Of a DNA stretch of 64,000 bases, positions 10,281 through 18,797 are shown in pieces. Source of the stretch: Psychrobacter piscatorii (lineage in GTDB: Bacteria; Pseudomonadota; Gammaproteobacteria; Pseudomonadales; Moraxellaceae); NCBI RefSeq assembly GCF_904846415.1, contig NZ_CAJHAR010000011.1, positions 37,574 to 101,573 on the forward strand. Reading direction: 5' to 3'. The notes under the pieces were generated by a model that saw only the letters and a list, made by a program, of their open reading frames with translations, searched no databases and was not told where the DNA came from. The position numbers and the translations under genes were made by a program. Position 1 is the first letter of the stretch, and every line of letters begins with the position of its first letter.

Positions 10281-10943
10281 TTATTTGTAGTACGCATTCT
10301 CTGTACGCGTATGATCGGTATCATCAACCACTTGCGTCAGCTCTGGTATTTGCTGCTTAAGCTGCACTTCAACACCTTGGCGCAGCGTCATATCAACGGC
10401 TGAACAGCCTTGGCAACCACCACCGAATTTTAAGACAGCGGTCAGGCCGATACCTTCTTCATCAATCAGCTCAAGCAACTGTACATCGCCACCATGCGCG
10501 GCCAATCCAGGATTAATCTCTGACTGCAAGACATAGTTAATACGTTCTTCGACACTGGCGTCAGCGCCTACTTTCGGCACTTTAGAGTTTGGCGCGCGGA
10601 ACGTCAGCTGACCACCAAAACGATCTTTATTGTAATCGATGACCGCATCTTCTAGATAAGGAACCGATGCCGCCTCGATAAAGGCCGAAAAGTCATCATA
10701 AGTAAAACGTAAATCAGCGCTGTCTTCTTCGCCCGGCTGGTTGTAGGCCATGCAGCACTCTGCGCGCGGCGTTCCTGGATGCTCAACGAAAATACGCACA
10801 CCAATACCATCAGTGTCTTGCTTAGCTAACAAATCTGCCAAATAGCCTTGAGCAGATTCAGTGATGGTGATATTGCTTTTTGCTTCAACTTGCTCAGTAT
10901 CTAATGCTGACTCATAGTCAGCGGCTTGATTTTGCTCAGTCAT
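10281..10943 (-). CDS. nfuA: Fe-S cluster carrier protein NfuA
   Basis: NfuA carries and delivers [4Fe-4S] clusters to apo-enzymes, especially under oxidative or iron stress. The N-terminal part (residues ~25-120) is a degenerate A-type carrier domain, and the C-terminal Nfu domain has the cluster-binding CxxC in [15 protein letters not shown] chose the ATG at 10943 because AGGAAA lies 7 bases before it; the frame is open upstream to 10967. There is a terminator downstream and metY follows on the same strand. Confidence 0.95.
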   Translation of the reverse strand: MTEQNQAADYESALDTEQVEAKSNITITESAQGYLADLLAKQDTDGIGVRIFVEHPGTPRAECCMAYNQPGEEDSADLRFTYDDFSAFIEAASVPYLEDAVIDYNKDRFGGQLTFRAPNSKVPKVGADASVEERINYVLQSEINPGLAAHGGDVQLLELIDEEGIGLTAVLKFGGGCQGCSAVDMTLRQGVEVQLKQQIPELTQVVDDTDHTRTENAYYK

Positions 10944-10967
10944 AATATTTCCTATGCGTTGTGACAC

Positions 10968-11431
10968 AAGCGCAATATCTATTATAGCTACTGTGTCGTG
11001 AATTTGAATTTTTCAAAATTTTTACGGCTTATATCAGTTTGCAAGCCCTCAGTGCTTGAGGTTTATTATTGTAATGCACCGACAGCAATGGTCATAAAAT
11101 TTAATCCGTCTATAATGACCATTATACCTGAATCAAGCATCAATTCCGACCGCGCTACTGTGAATTGAACCGTGACCGCTGCAAATGGTTGTCATTGGTT
11201 TTTTTAATGACTTCACTCAGCGGTAGATTAGATAAGGTTGGCATAATTATCGACAAGCTACCCTCTATATAAAGACATCTGCATTATTTATCAAGCAGAC
11301 TAAATGCAAATAATGCCTACTAAGGATACACCCCTAAACATCTTTCCACTTGTCAGAAAGTCACAGGCTGTGTCAGTATTAGCGTCATTAATTTTTTATC
11401 AATAAAAATAAGTTGTAGGAAATTGGCGTCT
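10968..11431. other. Intergenic region upstream of nadM
   Basis: This region of about 460 bases between nfuA (minus) and nadM (plus) contains no gene that I can support. It includes a perfect 9-base inverted repeat near its right end, annotated separately, and AT-rich stretches suitable for divergent promoters. Confidence 0.5.
11281..11316. promoter_or_regulatory. Inverted repeat upstream of the NAD-salvage unit
   Basis: GCATTATTT (11281-11289) and AAATAATGC (11308-11316) form a perfect 9-base inverted repeat with an 18-base spacer, about 115 bases before the nadM start. It could be an operator for a dimeric regulator. I do not recognise it as a known NrtR, NadR, NiaR or NadQ site. Confidence 0.35.
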
Positions 11432-12499
11432 ATGAATGAATTATCAGAGCAAGTTTCAGATAAGCAAAACCCCGATCAGAAAAACAGTACACACTACCGT
11501 TATTTGGTTTTTATCGGGCGTTTCCAGCCATTTCATTGTGGACACAAGGCAGTCATTGACGAAGCGCTCAAACGCTCTGATGAAGTGATTATGCTGATTG
11601 GTTCGGCCAATCTACCACGCAGCTTACGTAATCCGTTTAGCGTCGCTGAACGCGCTGCGATGATTAAGGGCGCTTACTCAGCAGAAGACGCCGCTCGTAT
11701 CCATTGCGTCGGCCTAGACGATGCGCTCTACAATGACACGCGCTGGCTACAATACGTCCAAGCAGGCGTGAAATCGGTGACGGGTGACTTGCAAACAGAT
11801 ATTGGCTTGATTGGTCACTCAAAAGACAGCTCCTCATATTACTTATCGCTATTCCCTAACTGGGCATCGGTGTCAGTACCCAATTATCATAATCTATCAG
11901 CCACGCCTATTCGCGACAGCTATCTGATGGGCGCTACGCCAACACCTGAGCGTACGCCTGAGTCAACACGCAGCGTCCTCGATGCATTCAAAAAAACGGA
12001 CGATTATCATCAATTGCATGAAGAAGCAGACTTTATTGATAAATACAAAAGACAGTGGCAATCTGCCCCCTATCCACCGACTTTTATGACAGCCGATGCG
12101 TTGATTGTACAATCTGGGCACATCTTGCTAGTCGAGCGACGCAGTATGCCAGGACGCGGATTGTGGGCGCTACCGGGTGGATTTTTAAACCCAAAAGAGA
12201 CGCTATTTGACGCTTGTATTCGCGAGCTGCGTGAAGAGACGCGCCTCAAAGTCCCTGAGCCTGTATTGCGTGGTTCTTGCCATAGTCAGCATACCTTTGA
12301 CGATCCGTATCGTTCAGCGCGCGGACGCACGATTACCCAAGCGTTTTATTTTCAGCTAAAAAACGACCCAAAAGGGCTGCCAAAAGTAAAAGGTGGCGAT
12401 GATGCGACCAAAGCATTTTGGTTACCATTGGCAGAGCTTGATGCCAAAATGATGTTTGAAGATCATTATGCGATTATTACCAAAATGGTTGGGTTGTAG
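11432..12499 (+). CDS. nadM: Bifunctional NMN adenylyltransferase / Nudix hydrolase
   Basis: The N-terminal domain (to ~residue 180) is a nucleotidyltransferase with FIGRFQPFHCGHKA and the late SATPIRDS motif, as in NadM, which makes NAD from NMN and ATP. The C-terminal domain (~residues 205-340) has a Nudix box starting GGFLNPKETLFDACIRE with the core REEXX; the Gly that normally ends the box is Arg here (EETRL). NadM-Nudix fusions are known and their Nudix part can hydrolyse ADP-ribose. The ATG at 11432 is preferred; a TTG at 11423 is in frame but only 2 bases from GGA. It is followed by nadV, which supplies NMN. Confidence 0.93.
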   Translation: MNELSEQVSDKQNPDQKNSTHYRYLVFIGRFQPFHCGHKAVIDEALKRSDEVIMLIGSANLPRSLRNPFSVAERAAMIKGAYSAEDAARIHCVGLDDALYNDTRWLQYVQAGVKSVTGDLQTDIGLIGHSKDSSSYYLSLFPNWASVSVPNYHNLSATPIRDSYLMGATPTPERTPESTRSVLDAFKKTDDYHQLHEEADFIDKYKRQWQSAPYPPTFMTADALIVQSGHILLVERRSMPGRGLWALPGGFLNPKETLFDACIRELREETRLKVPEPVLRGSCHSQHTFDDPYRSARGRTITQAFYFQLKNDPKGLPKVKGGDDATKAFWLPLAELDAKMMFEDHYAIITKMVGL

Positions 12500-12664
12500 T
12501 TTTTCGTTATTGGACGGATGAGCAGGTCATGTTCAAATCAGCCCTCATTGATATCTACACAATGTATTTTTTAACTTTTTATACCAGTGCCGATAGACGG
12601 CACTCAACCGCCGCCACTGTTCTTTCAACGCAGCTGCGGCATCTCAAAGCAGAGGAGTTCTGTG

Positions 12665-14062
12665 ATGTACACCAGTAATCTAAACAATTTAATCTTAAAT
12701 AGTGACAGCTATAAAACCTCACATTGGGTGCAATATCCAAGTGGTAGCGAATATCTGTCCAGCTACATTGAAGCGCGCAAAGGCGACTACGATGTGGTGT
12801 TCTTTGGTCTGCAGGCCTTTATTAAAGAATACTTAAGCACCCCTATCACGCACCAAGATATCGACGAAGCCGAAAAAGTGGTTAAAGCGCACGGCTTGAC
12901 TTTTAATCGTGCGGGCTGGGAGCACTTGATTGAAAAACACAATGGCTACTTGCCACTGCGTATCCAAGCTGTACCTGAAGGCAGCATCGTTCCGGTATCC
13001 AATGTAGTCTGCCAAGTTATCAACACTGATCCTGAGTTTTATTGGCTACCAAGTTATATCGAAACAGCGCTATTACGCGCGATTTGGTATCCATCGACGG
13101 TCGCTAGTGTCTCTCGCTATTGCAAAGAAATTATCCGTCAAGCGCTAGAAAAGTCAGCAGACAATACAGAGTCGCTGCCTTTTCGCTTACATGACTTTGG
13201 CGCGCGCGGTGCGTCGAGTCAGGAGACGGTTGCCCTTGGCAGCTTAGCGCATTTGGTGAACTTTGCTGGTACTGATTCAATGACAGCACTTATTGCGGCC
13301 AGCCGCTGGTATCAGATGGGTGATGACATGCCTGCGTTTTCCATTCCAGCGGCTGAACACAGTACGATGACGGCATGGGGACGTGATGGCGAAACCGCTG
13401 CTTTTCGCAATATGATTGAGCAGTTCGGCGGCGAAGATAAGGCTTTTTCAGTTGTATCTGACAGCTATGACCTATGGAATGCGATCGACAATATCTGGGG
13501 CGATGCCCTAAAAGATGACGTCAAAAACATGGGTGGTACCTTAGTCATTCGACCAGACAGCGGCGAGCCCACCAAAGTCGTTCGTGAAGCGCTAGAGCGC
13601 TTGGCAGTGAAGTTTGGCACTACGGTAAACAGCAAAGGCTATAAAGTCTTGCCTGACTATGTGCGAATCATCCAAGGCGATGGCATAAGCTCACAAAGCT
13701 TAAGCAAAATTATTGACGTGATAATCAAAGCAGGCTTTAGCATAGAAAACGTGACATTTGGTATGGGCGGTGGTTTATTGCAACAAGTCAACCGTGACAC
13801 CATGAGCTGGGCGATGAAATCGAGCGCTATCTGTATCGATGGCACATGGAAAGATATTTATAAAGACCCTATCACCAGCCGCTCAAAGCGCTCGAAAAAA
13901 GGACGACTAGCACTGGTACAAGATGGCAGTGGTCAGATCAAAACCATAAAAGAGCAAGCATTGGGTACACCATCAGACAACCTATTACGCGATGTCTATA
14001 TTGATGGTCAATTATTAATTGAGGACAGCCTCACGATTATTAGGGAACGTGCAGGATGGTAG
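12665..14062 (+). CDS. nadV: Nicotinamide phosphoribosyltransferase
   Basis: NadV (NAMPT) makes NMN from nicotinamide and PRPP, giving a two-step salvage route to NAD with NadM. From the ATG at 12665 the protein has 465 residues, normal for the family. AGAGGAG lies 7 bases upstream, which decides this start over an in-frame upstream start at 12587. Hallmarks are DFGARGASSQETV, the HSTMTAWG stretch with the conserved His, VIRPDSGEP and FGMGGGLLQ. The last 7 bases overlap the next gene. Confidence 0.95.
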   Translation: MYTSNLNNLILNSDSYKTSHWVQYPSGSEYLSSYIEARKGDYDVVFFGLQAFIKEYLSTPITHQDIDEAEKVVKAHGLTFNRAGWEHLIEKHNGYLPLRIQAVPEGSIVPVSNVVCQVINTDPEFYWLPSYIETALLRAIWYPSTVASVSRYCKEIIRQALEKSADNTESLPFRLHDFGARGASSQETVALGSLAHLVNFAGTDSMTALIAASRWYQMGDDMPAFSIPAAEHSTMTAWGRDGETAAFRNMIEQFGGEDKAFSVVSDSYDLWNAIDNIWGDALKDDVKNMGGTLVIRPDSGEPTKVVREALERLAVKFGTTVNSKGYKVLPDYVRIIQGDGISSQSLSKIIDVIIKAGFSIENVTFGMGGGLLQQVNRDTMSWAMKSSAICIDGTWKDIYKDPITSRSKRSKKGRLALVQDGSGQIKTIKEQALGTPSDNLLRDVYIDGQLLIEDSLTIIRERAGW

Positions 14063-14898
14063 ACACTAATAAACTAACATCTATCGCAAAAGATGTATTA
14101 TTTGCGCCTGTTTACCTTTATCAGGGTCGTAAAATCAAGCGTGAAACTGTTCGTTTGCCGGAACCAAACGGCGAAAGACATGGTATGGTTGAGCTATCAA
14201 AAGCAGATGATGGAGTATCATCTAAAAGCCAAGAGACGCTCAATTTGATGGTCGTCGGCGACTCAGCAGCAGCAGGTGTCGGTAGCCAAACTCAGCAAGA
14301 GGCACTGGTTGGTAAGCTGATTCCGATATTAGAACAGAATGCCGTTATTCGATCGAATTTTGCACAGCTCAACTGGTCATTACAAGCGACGACTGGTCAT
14401 ACTAGCTTTGATATTTTGCGCAGATTATATGTCCTCCCTACTCCTGATCAACCTATCGATGTGATGTTGCTGAGTGTTGGGGTCAACGATACGACGTCCA
14501 ACGTCTCTTTGCATCAATGGCAGCAGCAGATCGAAGATATCATTAATATTGCGCAGCGTAAATTTGGCGTACGCGAGTTGATCTTTTTAAGCTTACCACC
14601 GATGGCGCAGATGCCTGCGATTCCCTCCCCACTCAACAACTTTGTTGGGGCAAAAGCCTCAATACTTGATGAGATATTGCAAAAAGTCTGCGCTGCTCAT
14701 GACGGTGTCAATTATATGGCGACTGACTTTGCGCGCATGATATCAGAGCATGGCAATGGTCAGCCCATTGATATTGCGGTGATGTTCGCCAGTGATGGCT
14801 TTCATCCGAGTAGCCTCATGTACGGCTATTGGGCACAGCAGATCGTAGAGAACATGACCCAACTGTTAGACTCACCCACCGCTCAGACGGATTGCTAA
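14056..14898 (+). CDS. SGNH/GDSL hydrolase (lipase/esterase-like)
   Basis: The protein (280 residues) has the SGNH blocks: GDSAAAGVGS with nucleophile Ser70, the GVND-type block III (SVGVNDTTS), and the C-terminal DGFHPSS with catalytic Asp and His. No clear signal peptide is seen, although VLFAPVYLYQGRKIKR near the N-terminus is partly hydrophobic. Its ATG lies inside the nadV stop region (7-base overlap), so translation is probably coupled to nadV. A link to NAD metabolism (for example deacylation of an ADP-ribose or nicotinamide derivative) is only a guess; the substrate is unknown. Confidence 0.85.
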   Translation: MVDTNKLTSIAKDVLFAPVYLYQGRKIKRETVRLPEPNGERHGMVELSKADDGVSSKSQETLNLMVVGDSAAAGVGSQTQQEALVGKLIPILEQNAVIRSNFAQLNWSLQATTGHTSFDILRRLYVLPTPDQPIDVMLLSVGVNDTTSNVSLHQWQQQIEDIINIAQRKFGVRELIFLSLPPMAQMPAIPSPLNNFVGAKASILDEILQKVCAAHDGVNYMATDFARMISEHGNGQPIDIAVMFASDGFHPSSLMYGYWAQQIVENMTQLLDSPTAQTDC

Positions 14899-14926
14899 AA
14901 ACACGCAAGTATTGATTTATCGACAC

Positions 14927-14957
14927 AAAAAAACCGCTGAATCATCAGCGGTTTTTT
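14927..14957. terminator. Bidirectional terminator, SGNH hydrolase / rpmE2
   Basis: Stem CCGCTGA / TCAGCGG with a 4-base loop, flanked by AAAAAAA and TTTTTT. Confidence 0.9.
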
Positions 14958-14994
14958 ATTGCTTAGCAAAATACATTTACACCATAGGTATAAA

Positions 14995-15273
14995 TTATTC
15001 AGCAGCGTCAGCAGCTTTCTTGCTACGGCCACCAAATGCACCAAAGCGTTTGTTGAAGCTTGCAACACGACCTTCAGTAGACGTTTTACGTTGCTCACCA
15101 GTATAGAATGGATGCGACGCACTTGAGATATCAAGTGGGTAGTATGGGTACTCTTTACCTTCATATTCGCGAGTTGCTTTAGTCTTGACCGTTGAACGAG
15201 TCAAAAAGAACACGTCAGCATTCGTGTCATGGAATAAAACTTCTTGGTAATCAGGATGGATATCTTTACGCAT
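14995..15273 (-). CDS. rpmE2: Large ribosomal subunit protein bL31, type B
   Basis: At 92 residues with [14 protein letters not shown] and no Cys, this is the zinc-free type B L31 (YkgM-like). In many proteobacteria such paralogues replace the zinc-containing L31 when zinc is scarce and are repressed by Zur; I see no clear Zur box upstream here. It could also be the only L31 of this organism. It ends with an Ala/Lys-rich tail and shares a terminator with the SGNH gene. Confidence 0.93.
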   Translation of the reverse strand: MRKDIHPDYQEVLFHDTNADVFFLTRSTVKTKATREYEGKEYPYYPLDISSASHPFYTGEQRKTSTEGRVASFNKRFGAFGGRSKKAADAAE

Positions 15274-15754
15274 AATAAACTCTCTAGGTCCGATGTATGT
15301 ATGGCAATTTGCGTCAACATCATGAGCGATGTCTCAAACATACGTAACTGAGGCACTAAGGACATTATAAGTATGGCAACTGCGTCACTGGCTTATTCCA
15401 GCACAAAGCACCACTCTTCTGCTCACTTAGCCTTTCCCCAGCGGGAAAATTAAACCGCGATTTTAACGGTTTTTGTCACCCAACGCAAGCCGCAGTTATG
15501 ATAGATATATGTGATAAGTTGTCACTAAAAGAGAAATAGTGTTGAGATGTATGAATTAACCCAGTACAATATTTTGGTTAGTTAAATTAATCAATTATAC
15601 AGATATCTGTAGTTGAGCTAACGAGATTTAGCTTTTCTCTGTCATTTATCTACCGCCTTTTAGATGATATGGCCAGTCAGTTTTCTACAAAAAATATCGC
15701 ACTTTTTACTTATCGTTAAGCACGACTTCTCTAATACTAAATAAGGATTATTCA
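15274..15754. other. Intergenic region between rpmE2 and yceI
   Basis: No gene is visible in these 481 bases. There is a degenerate direct repeat, ATGGCAA-TTT-GCGTCA at 15301-15316 and ATGGCAA-CT-GCGTCA at 15373-15387, just upstream of rpmE2. Two small adjacent hairpins follow: TTTCCC/GGGAAA at 15433-15448 and AAACCG/CGGTTT at 15452-15472. An imperfect palindrome GTGATAA-G-TTGTCAC lies near 15511. Their roles are unknown. Confidence 0.5.
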
Positions 15755-16360
15755 ATGATAAACACTGCCATCAAAACCACTACTAAGGCACTATTGATCA
15801 GCTCAGCACTTGCTATCACGACCATGGCAAGCGCTGCCCTACCAACTCAGTGGCAACTAGACAATTCACATACTCGTGTCGGTTTCTCTGTGGAGCATAT
15901 GGGATTTTCTACAGTTATGGGGCACTTTAGTGATGTCGACGGTACGGTTCAGTTTGACCTAAAAAATCCAAACCAAACCCAGCTTAACTTTGTCATTGAT
16001 ACAGACAGTATCGATACTGCTTGGGCAGCCCGTGACAAGCATCTAAAAACCGACGAGTTTTTCAATGTAGAGAAGTACCCTACCATGAGCTTTAAATCCA
16101 CTCAGGTTAACTTTATCAATCCACAACAAGCAAAAGTCACTGGCGACTTCACGTTACTCGGTCAAACCAAACCATTAACACTCAACCTAACGCTAAAGAA
16201 AATCGATAACAGCCCTCTTACGAAAGAGCCTGTGATTGGTTTCCGCGCTACAGGTAATATCGATCGTACTGCTTATGGCATGGATGCGTACTCGCAAGGT
16301 GTTACCACCAATGTGCCTATTCAGATAGACGGCGAATTGGTAGAGAAAAAGTCAAAATAG
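15755..16360 (+). CDS. YceI-family periplasmic protein
   Basis: This is a 201-residue YceI/polyisoprenoid-binding-type lipocalin-like protein. A signal peptide is clear (ALLISSALAITTMASA, then ALPTQWQLD). The mature N-terminus WQLDNSHTRVGFSVEHMGFS and the later TGDFTLLGQTKPLTL are typical. Family members bind isoprenoid or amide-type hydrophobic ligands in the periplasm; the ligand here is unknown. AAGGAT precedes the ATG by 6 bases. It is a single-gene unit with its own terminator. Confidence 0.93.
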   Translation: MINTAIKTTTKALLISSALAITTMASAALPTQWQLDNSHTRVGFSVEHMGFSTVMGHFSDVDGTVQFDLKNPNQTQLNFVIDTDSIDTAWAARDKHLKTDEFFNVEKYPTMSFKSTQVNFINPQQAKVTGDFTLLGQTKPLTLNLTLKKIDNSPLTKEPVIGFRATGNIDRTAYGMDAYSQGVTTNVPIQIDGELVEKKSK

Positions 16361-16397
16361 ACGTCATTCGCTATTAATTACTTTTACTAGCAACAAC

Positions 16398-16432
16398 AAA
16401 AAAGCAGCCCTTTTATAGAGGCTGCTTTTTTT
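16398..16432 (+). terminator. Terminator of yceI
   Basis: AAAAAAGCAGCC and GGCTGCTTTTTTT enclose a 10-base loop. The arms are identical to those of the terminator at 17788. Confidence 0.88.
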
Positions 16433-16521
16433 AGTATTAAAATCTTCTCTTACTACTTTTTAATATATTCATTAAATTACACAAAATACTGCTCCATGCT
16501 TGTTACCCTTAAACTTTATTG

Positions 16522-16553
16522 ATATATTCGTATATACGGATTTACGAATATAT
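16522..16553. promoter_or_regulatory. Perfect inverted repeat upstream of the FemAB-like gene
   Basis: ATATATTCGTA (16522-16532) and TACGAATATAT (16543-16553) form perfect 11-base arms around a 10-base spacer, ending 25 bases before the GTG start. The position overlaps or adjoins the likely promoter, which fits an operator. No known regulator consensus is recognised. Confidence 0.45.
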
Positions 16554-16578
16554 AACGAGATACTGAGGGAGTAGCAAC

Positions 16579-17667
16579 GTGGATACAGTAAAAGTAGATT
16601 TCATAGCGATAGATACTGAATGGGATAAGAAAGTATCGGAACATCATTTTGACATATATCACTTATCTGGTTGGATTCACGCCTCAGCAATTGTCGATAA
16701 AGGCAAATCCCAAGGTGTCATTGCTCACTATAAAAATAAAGAGGTATTATTACCTCTCATAATTAGAGACATCGACTCAATATATTGGGACGCCACTTCG
16801 ACTTATGGTTATGGTGGCCCTTTGATGGATAAAACGTTAACTGATGCCGAAGTAGACCTCATACTCGATGAGATCAAAGTGTTTCTTTTCAAAAAAGGCT
16901 GCGTTTCTCTATTCATGCGGCTACACCCAATCATTAATAAAGGGTGGATTCCTACCGTTGGCAGGGCGCTGACTCATGGGTTAACTTTGATGTCTGATTT
17001 GAGAAAATCTGAAGAAGATCACTGGAATGAAACTCAGAATCGACATCGCAGAGGGATAAAGAAAGCCCTAAAAATGGATGTCATGACAAAAACGGAATAT
17101 TTAACCAAACAAAATACTATGATGTTTTCGAGCATATATAAAGAAACGATGCGACACGTCAAAGCGAGCGACTATTACTTTTTTGATGACGATTATTTTT
17201 TCAATTTGCTTAAGCATCTTCAAGACAGAATATTACTGATAACCGCTTATCAAGATAATAAAGCGATCGGCTCCTCTATATACACGATATGTAAAGAATC
17301 CGGCATTATGCAGTTTCATCTTGGAGGTACGCTCAATGAATATACTCATATGCAACCATCCAAACTTATTACTCATGTCGCTCGAGACTGGGGTCGAAAC
17401 AACAACTATAAAGTGCTACACCTTGGCGGCGGGGTCGGATCAAACCTAGATTCTTTGTATGAGTACAAAAAAGGATTTAGCTCACAAGAACTGCTATTTA
17501 AAACTTACAGGCTTATCGTCAATGCGGAAAAATATGCAAATTTAGTAGCGGGTATCTGGTTCAGTGACAGTGACTTGCGCTCTGATTTCTTTCCGTTATA
17601 TAGAAAAGAATCTACTGAAGAAGTGCTAGAAGTGGGTCAAGCAGAACCCTTAGTGAATATGTTGTAG
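16579..17667 (+). CDS. FemAB/GNAT-fold acyltransferase-like protein
   Basis: The 362-residue protein resembles the FemAB / Acetyltransf_6 (CelD-like) group. It has a C-terminal GNAT-type half with MQFHLGGTLNEYTHMQPSKL (split: MQFHLGGTL, then NEYTHMQPSK), DWGRNNNYKVLHLGGGVG and YEYKKGFSS. Such proteins transfer aminoacyl or acyl groups to peptidoglycan precursors or surface polysaccharides; the substrate here is not predictable. It starts at GTG 16579 with GAGGGAG 7 bases upstream. By eye it is richer in A+T than its neighbours and lies alone between two near-identical terminators, which suggests recent acquisition. Confidence 0.75.
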   Translation: MDTVKVDFIAIDTEWDKKVSEHHFDIYHLSGWIHASAIVDKGKSQGVIAHYKNKEVLLPLIIRDIDSIYWDATSTYGYGGPLMDKTLTDAEVDLILDEIKVFLFKKGCVSLFMRLHPIINKGWIPTVGRALTHGLTLMSDLRKSEEDHWNETQNRHRRGIKKALKMDVMTKTEYLTKQNTMMFSSIYKETMRHVKASDYYFFDDDYFFNLLKHLQDRILLITAYQDNKAIGSSIYTICKESGIMQFHLGGTLNEYTHMQPSKLITHVARDWGRNNNYKVLHLGGGVGSNLDSLYEYKKGFSSQELLFKTYRLIVNAEKYANLVAGIWFSDSDLRSDFFPLYRKESTEEVLEVGQAEPLVNML

Positions 17668-17787
17668 CAGACGCTGTATTTACAATATGGCGTTAGGTTT
17701 ATAGGATTTATGATTAATTCTGAGCATCCTTTGAGCTTTCATATAAGTATGCGTTGAAATACAAACAATACTACAAGTCTGAATAAA

Positions 17788-17823
17788 TAAAAAAGCAGCC
17801 TCCATAATAGGGCTGCTTTTTTT
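17788..17823. terminator. Bidirectional terminator, FemAB-like gene / lipoprotein
   Basis: AAAAAAGCAGCC and GGCTGCTTTTTTT with a 10-base loop (TCCATAATAG). It is flanked by A- and T-runs and lies between converging genes. Its arms are the same as those at 16398. Confidence 0.9.
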
Positions 17824-17847
17824 GTCCAACAATATTGTTATAAGATA

Positions 17848-18282
17848 CTATTTGGTTGGGATAACATGCCAAACGTCAAATTTGTCATCGCCATCTTTAT
17901 CGCCCATTTTTGTATCATTAGCATAGAAGTATAATGGCTTACCATTCATAGCCCATTGATACTTACCATCTTCACGCTTGAACGCCGCAAACTGACCAGA
18001 AGCTTTAGCATTGCTTGGTGCTTGGAAGATTGGCCACACAACTTGACACGCTGCGCCGCAATCTGACTTATTCATTGAATCTTTGTCATAAGTATAAAGC
18101 GTCATGTAATTGGTTGCATCAACCAACACGCCATTTTTGCTAGCGACAGGGGCAGTGTTTTTATTGGTCGCTTGGACTTCGTGCGTGCCTGACATGTCAT
18201 TTCCAACGACGCTTTTCAACGTTGTACAACCCGTCAATGCTAATACGCCAGTTAGTGCAGATAACATCATGATATTTTTCAT
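17848..18282 (-). CDS. Small lipoprotein of the 'secreted repeat' family (PF03640-like)
   Basis: The ATG at 18282 gives 144 residues with a lipoprotein signal (MKNIMMLSALTGVLALTGC, lipidated Cys19), and AAGGAAG precedes it. The mature part has two copies of the secreted-repeat pattern: LVDATNYMTLYTYDKDSMNKS with CGAACQVVWPIF, and YQWAMNGKPLYFYANDTKMGD with DVWHVIPTK. The biochemical function of this family is unknown. The frame is open far upstream (to 18429), but that part lacks coding character. Confidence 0.85.
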   Translation of the reverse strand: MKNIMMLSALTGVLALTGCTTLKSVVGNDMSGTHEVQATNKNTAPVASKNGVLVDATNYMTLYTYDKDSMNKSDCGAACQVVWPIFQAPSNAKASGQFAAFKREDGKYQWAMNGKPLYFYANDTKMGDKDGDDKFDVWHVIPTK

Positions 18283-18797
18283 AGCAACTTCCTTGTCATT
18301 TTGATAATTGTAATAGTAAATTTTATGAGCCGTTTTTATTTTTTGATGTGAAAGTGATAAAAACAAAGCTTTAACCTCACTTGAGCGAAATAAATATAGC
18401 ACACAGTTTTTAGCGATGATGGCCATCAATATACAAACTTACAAAAGTGGCTGAATTTTACAAAATGCTTAAACACAAGCCTTTTTGGCTACAGAAAACT
18501 GACCTTATCCCCATTCTGCAGATATTGCACTCAACCTCGCCTATTAGAAACTGCCCAAGACCACCTTACCTCGTTGACAAAACTCATGCATCTACTTACG
18601 TATTTGCCATCATATTGTCTGTAGTTCTTCGTAAAATGAACTTATAGAAATGAAGTGTTACTACACAATAGAAAACACATCTATTGTGGCTTATAAATAA
18701 ATATTGAACTTAGCGGCCTTCGCACGCATATCAATAGTTACAAGACATTTAACGATTACACCGAGCATGGCCTGATGCAAATGCTACTAAGGATATA
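18283..18797. other. Intergenic region between the lipoprotein and FAD oxidoreductase genes
   Basis: These 515 bases hold the divergent promoters of the two flanking genes. Short open frames exist but none has a good ribosome site or a recognisable product. I see no repeat or RNA structure that stands out. Confidence 0.4.

Noticed and set aside
15505..15530. Zur-type box for rpmE2
   Set aside because: GTGATAA-G-TTGTCAC is palindromic but does not fit the Zur consensus I know and lies about 240 bases from the gene.
18447..18647. 66-codon open frame between the lipoprotein and FAD oxidoreductase genes
   Set aside because: No ribosome site and no coding character.
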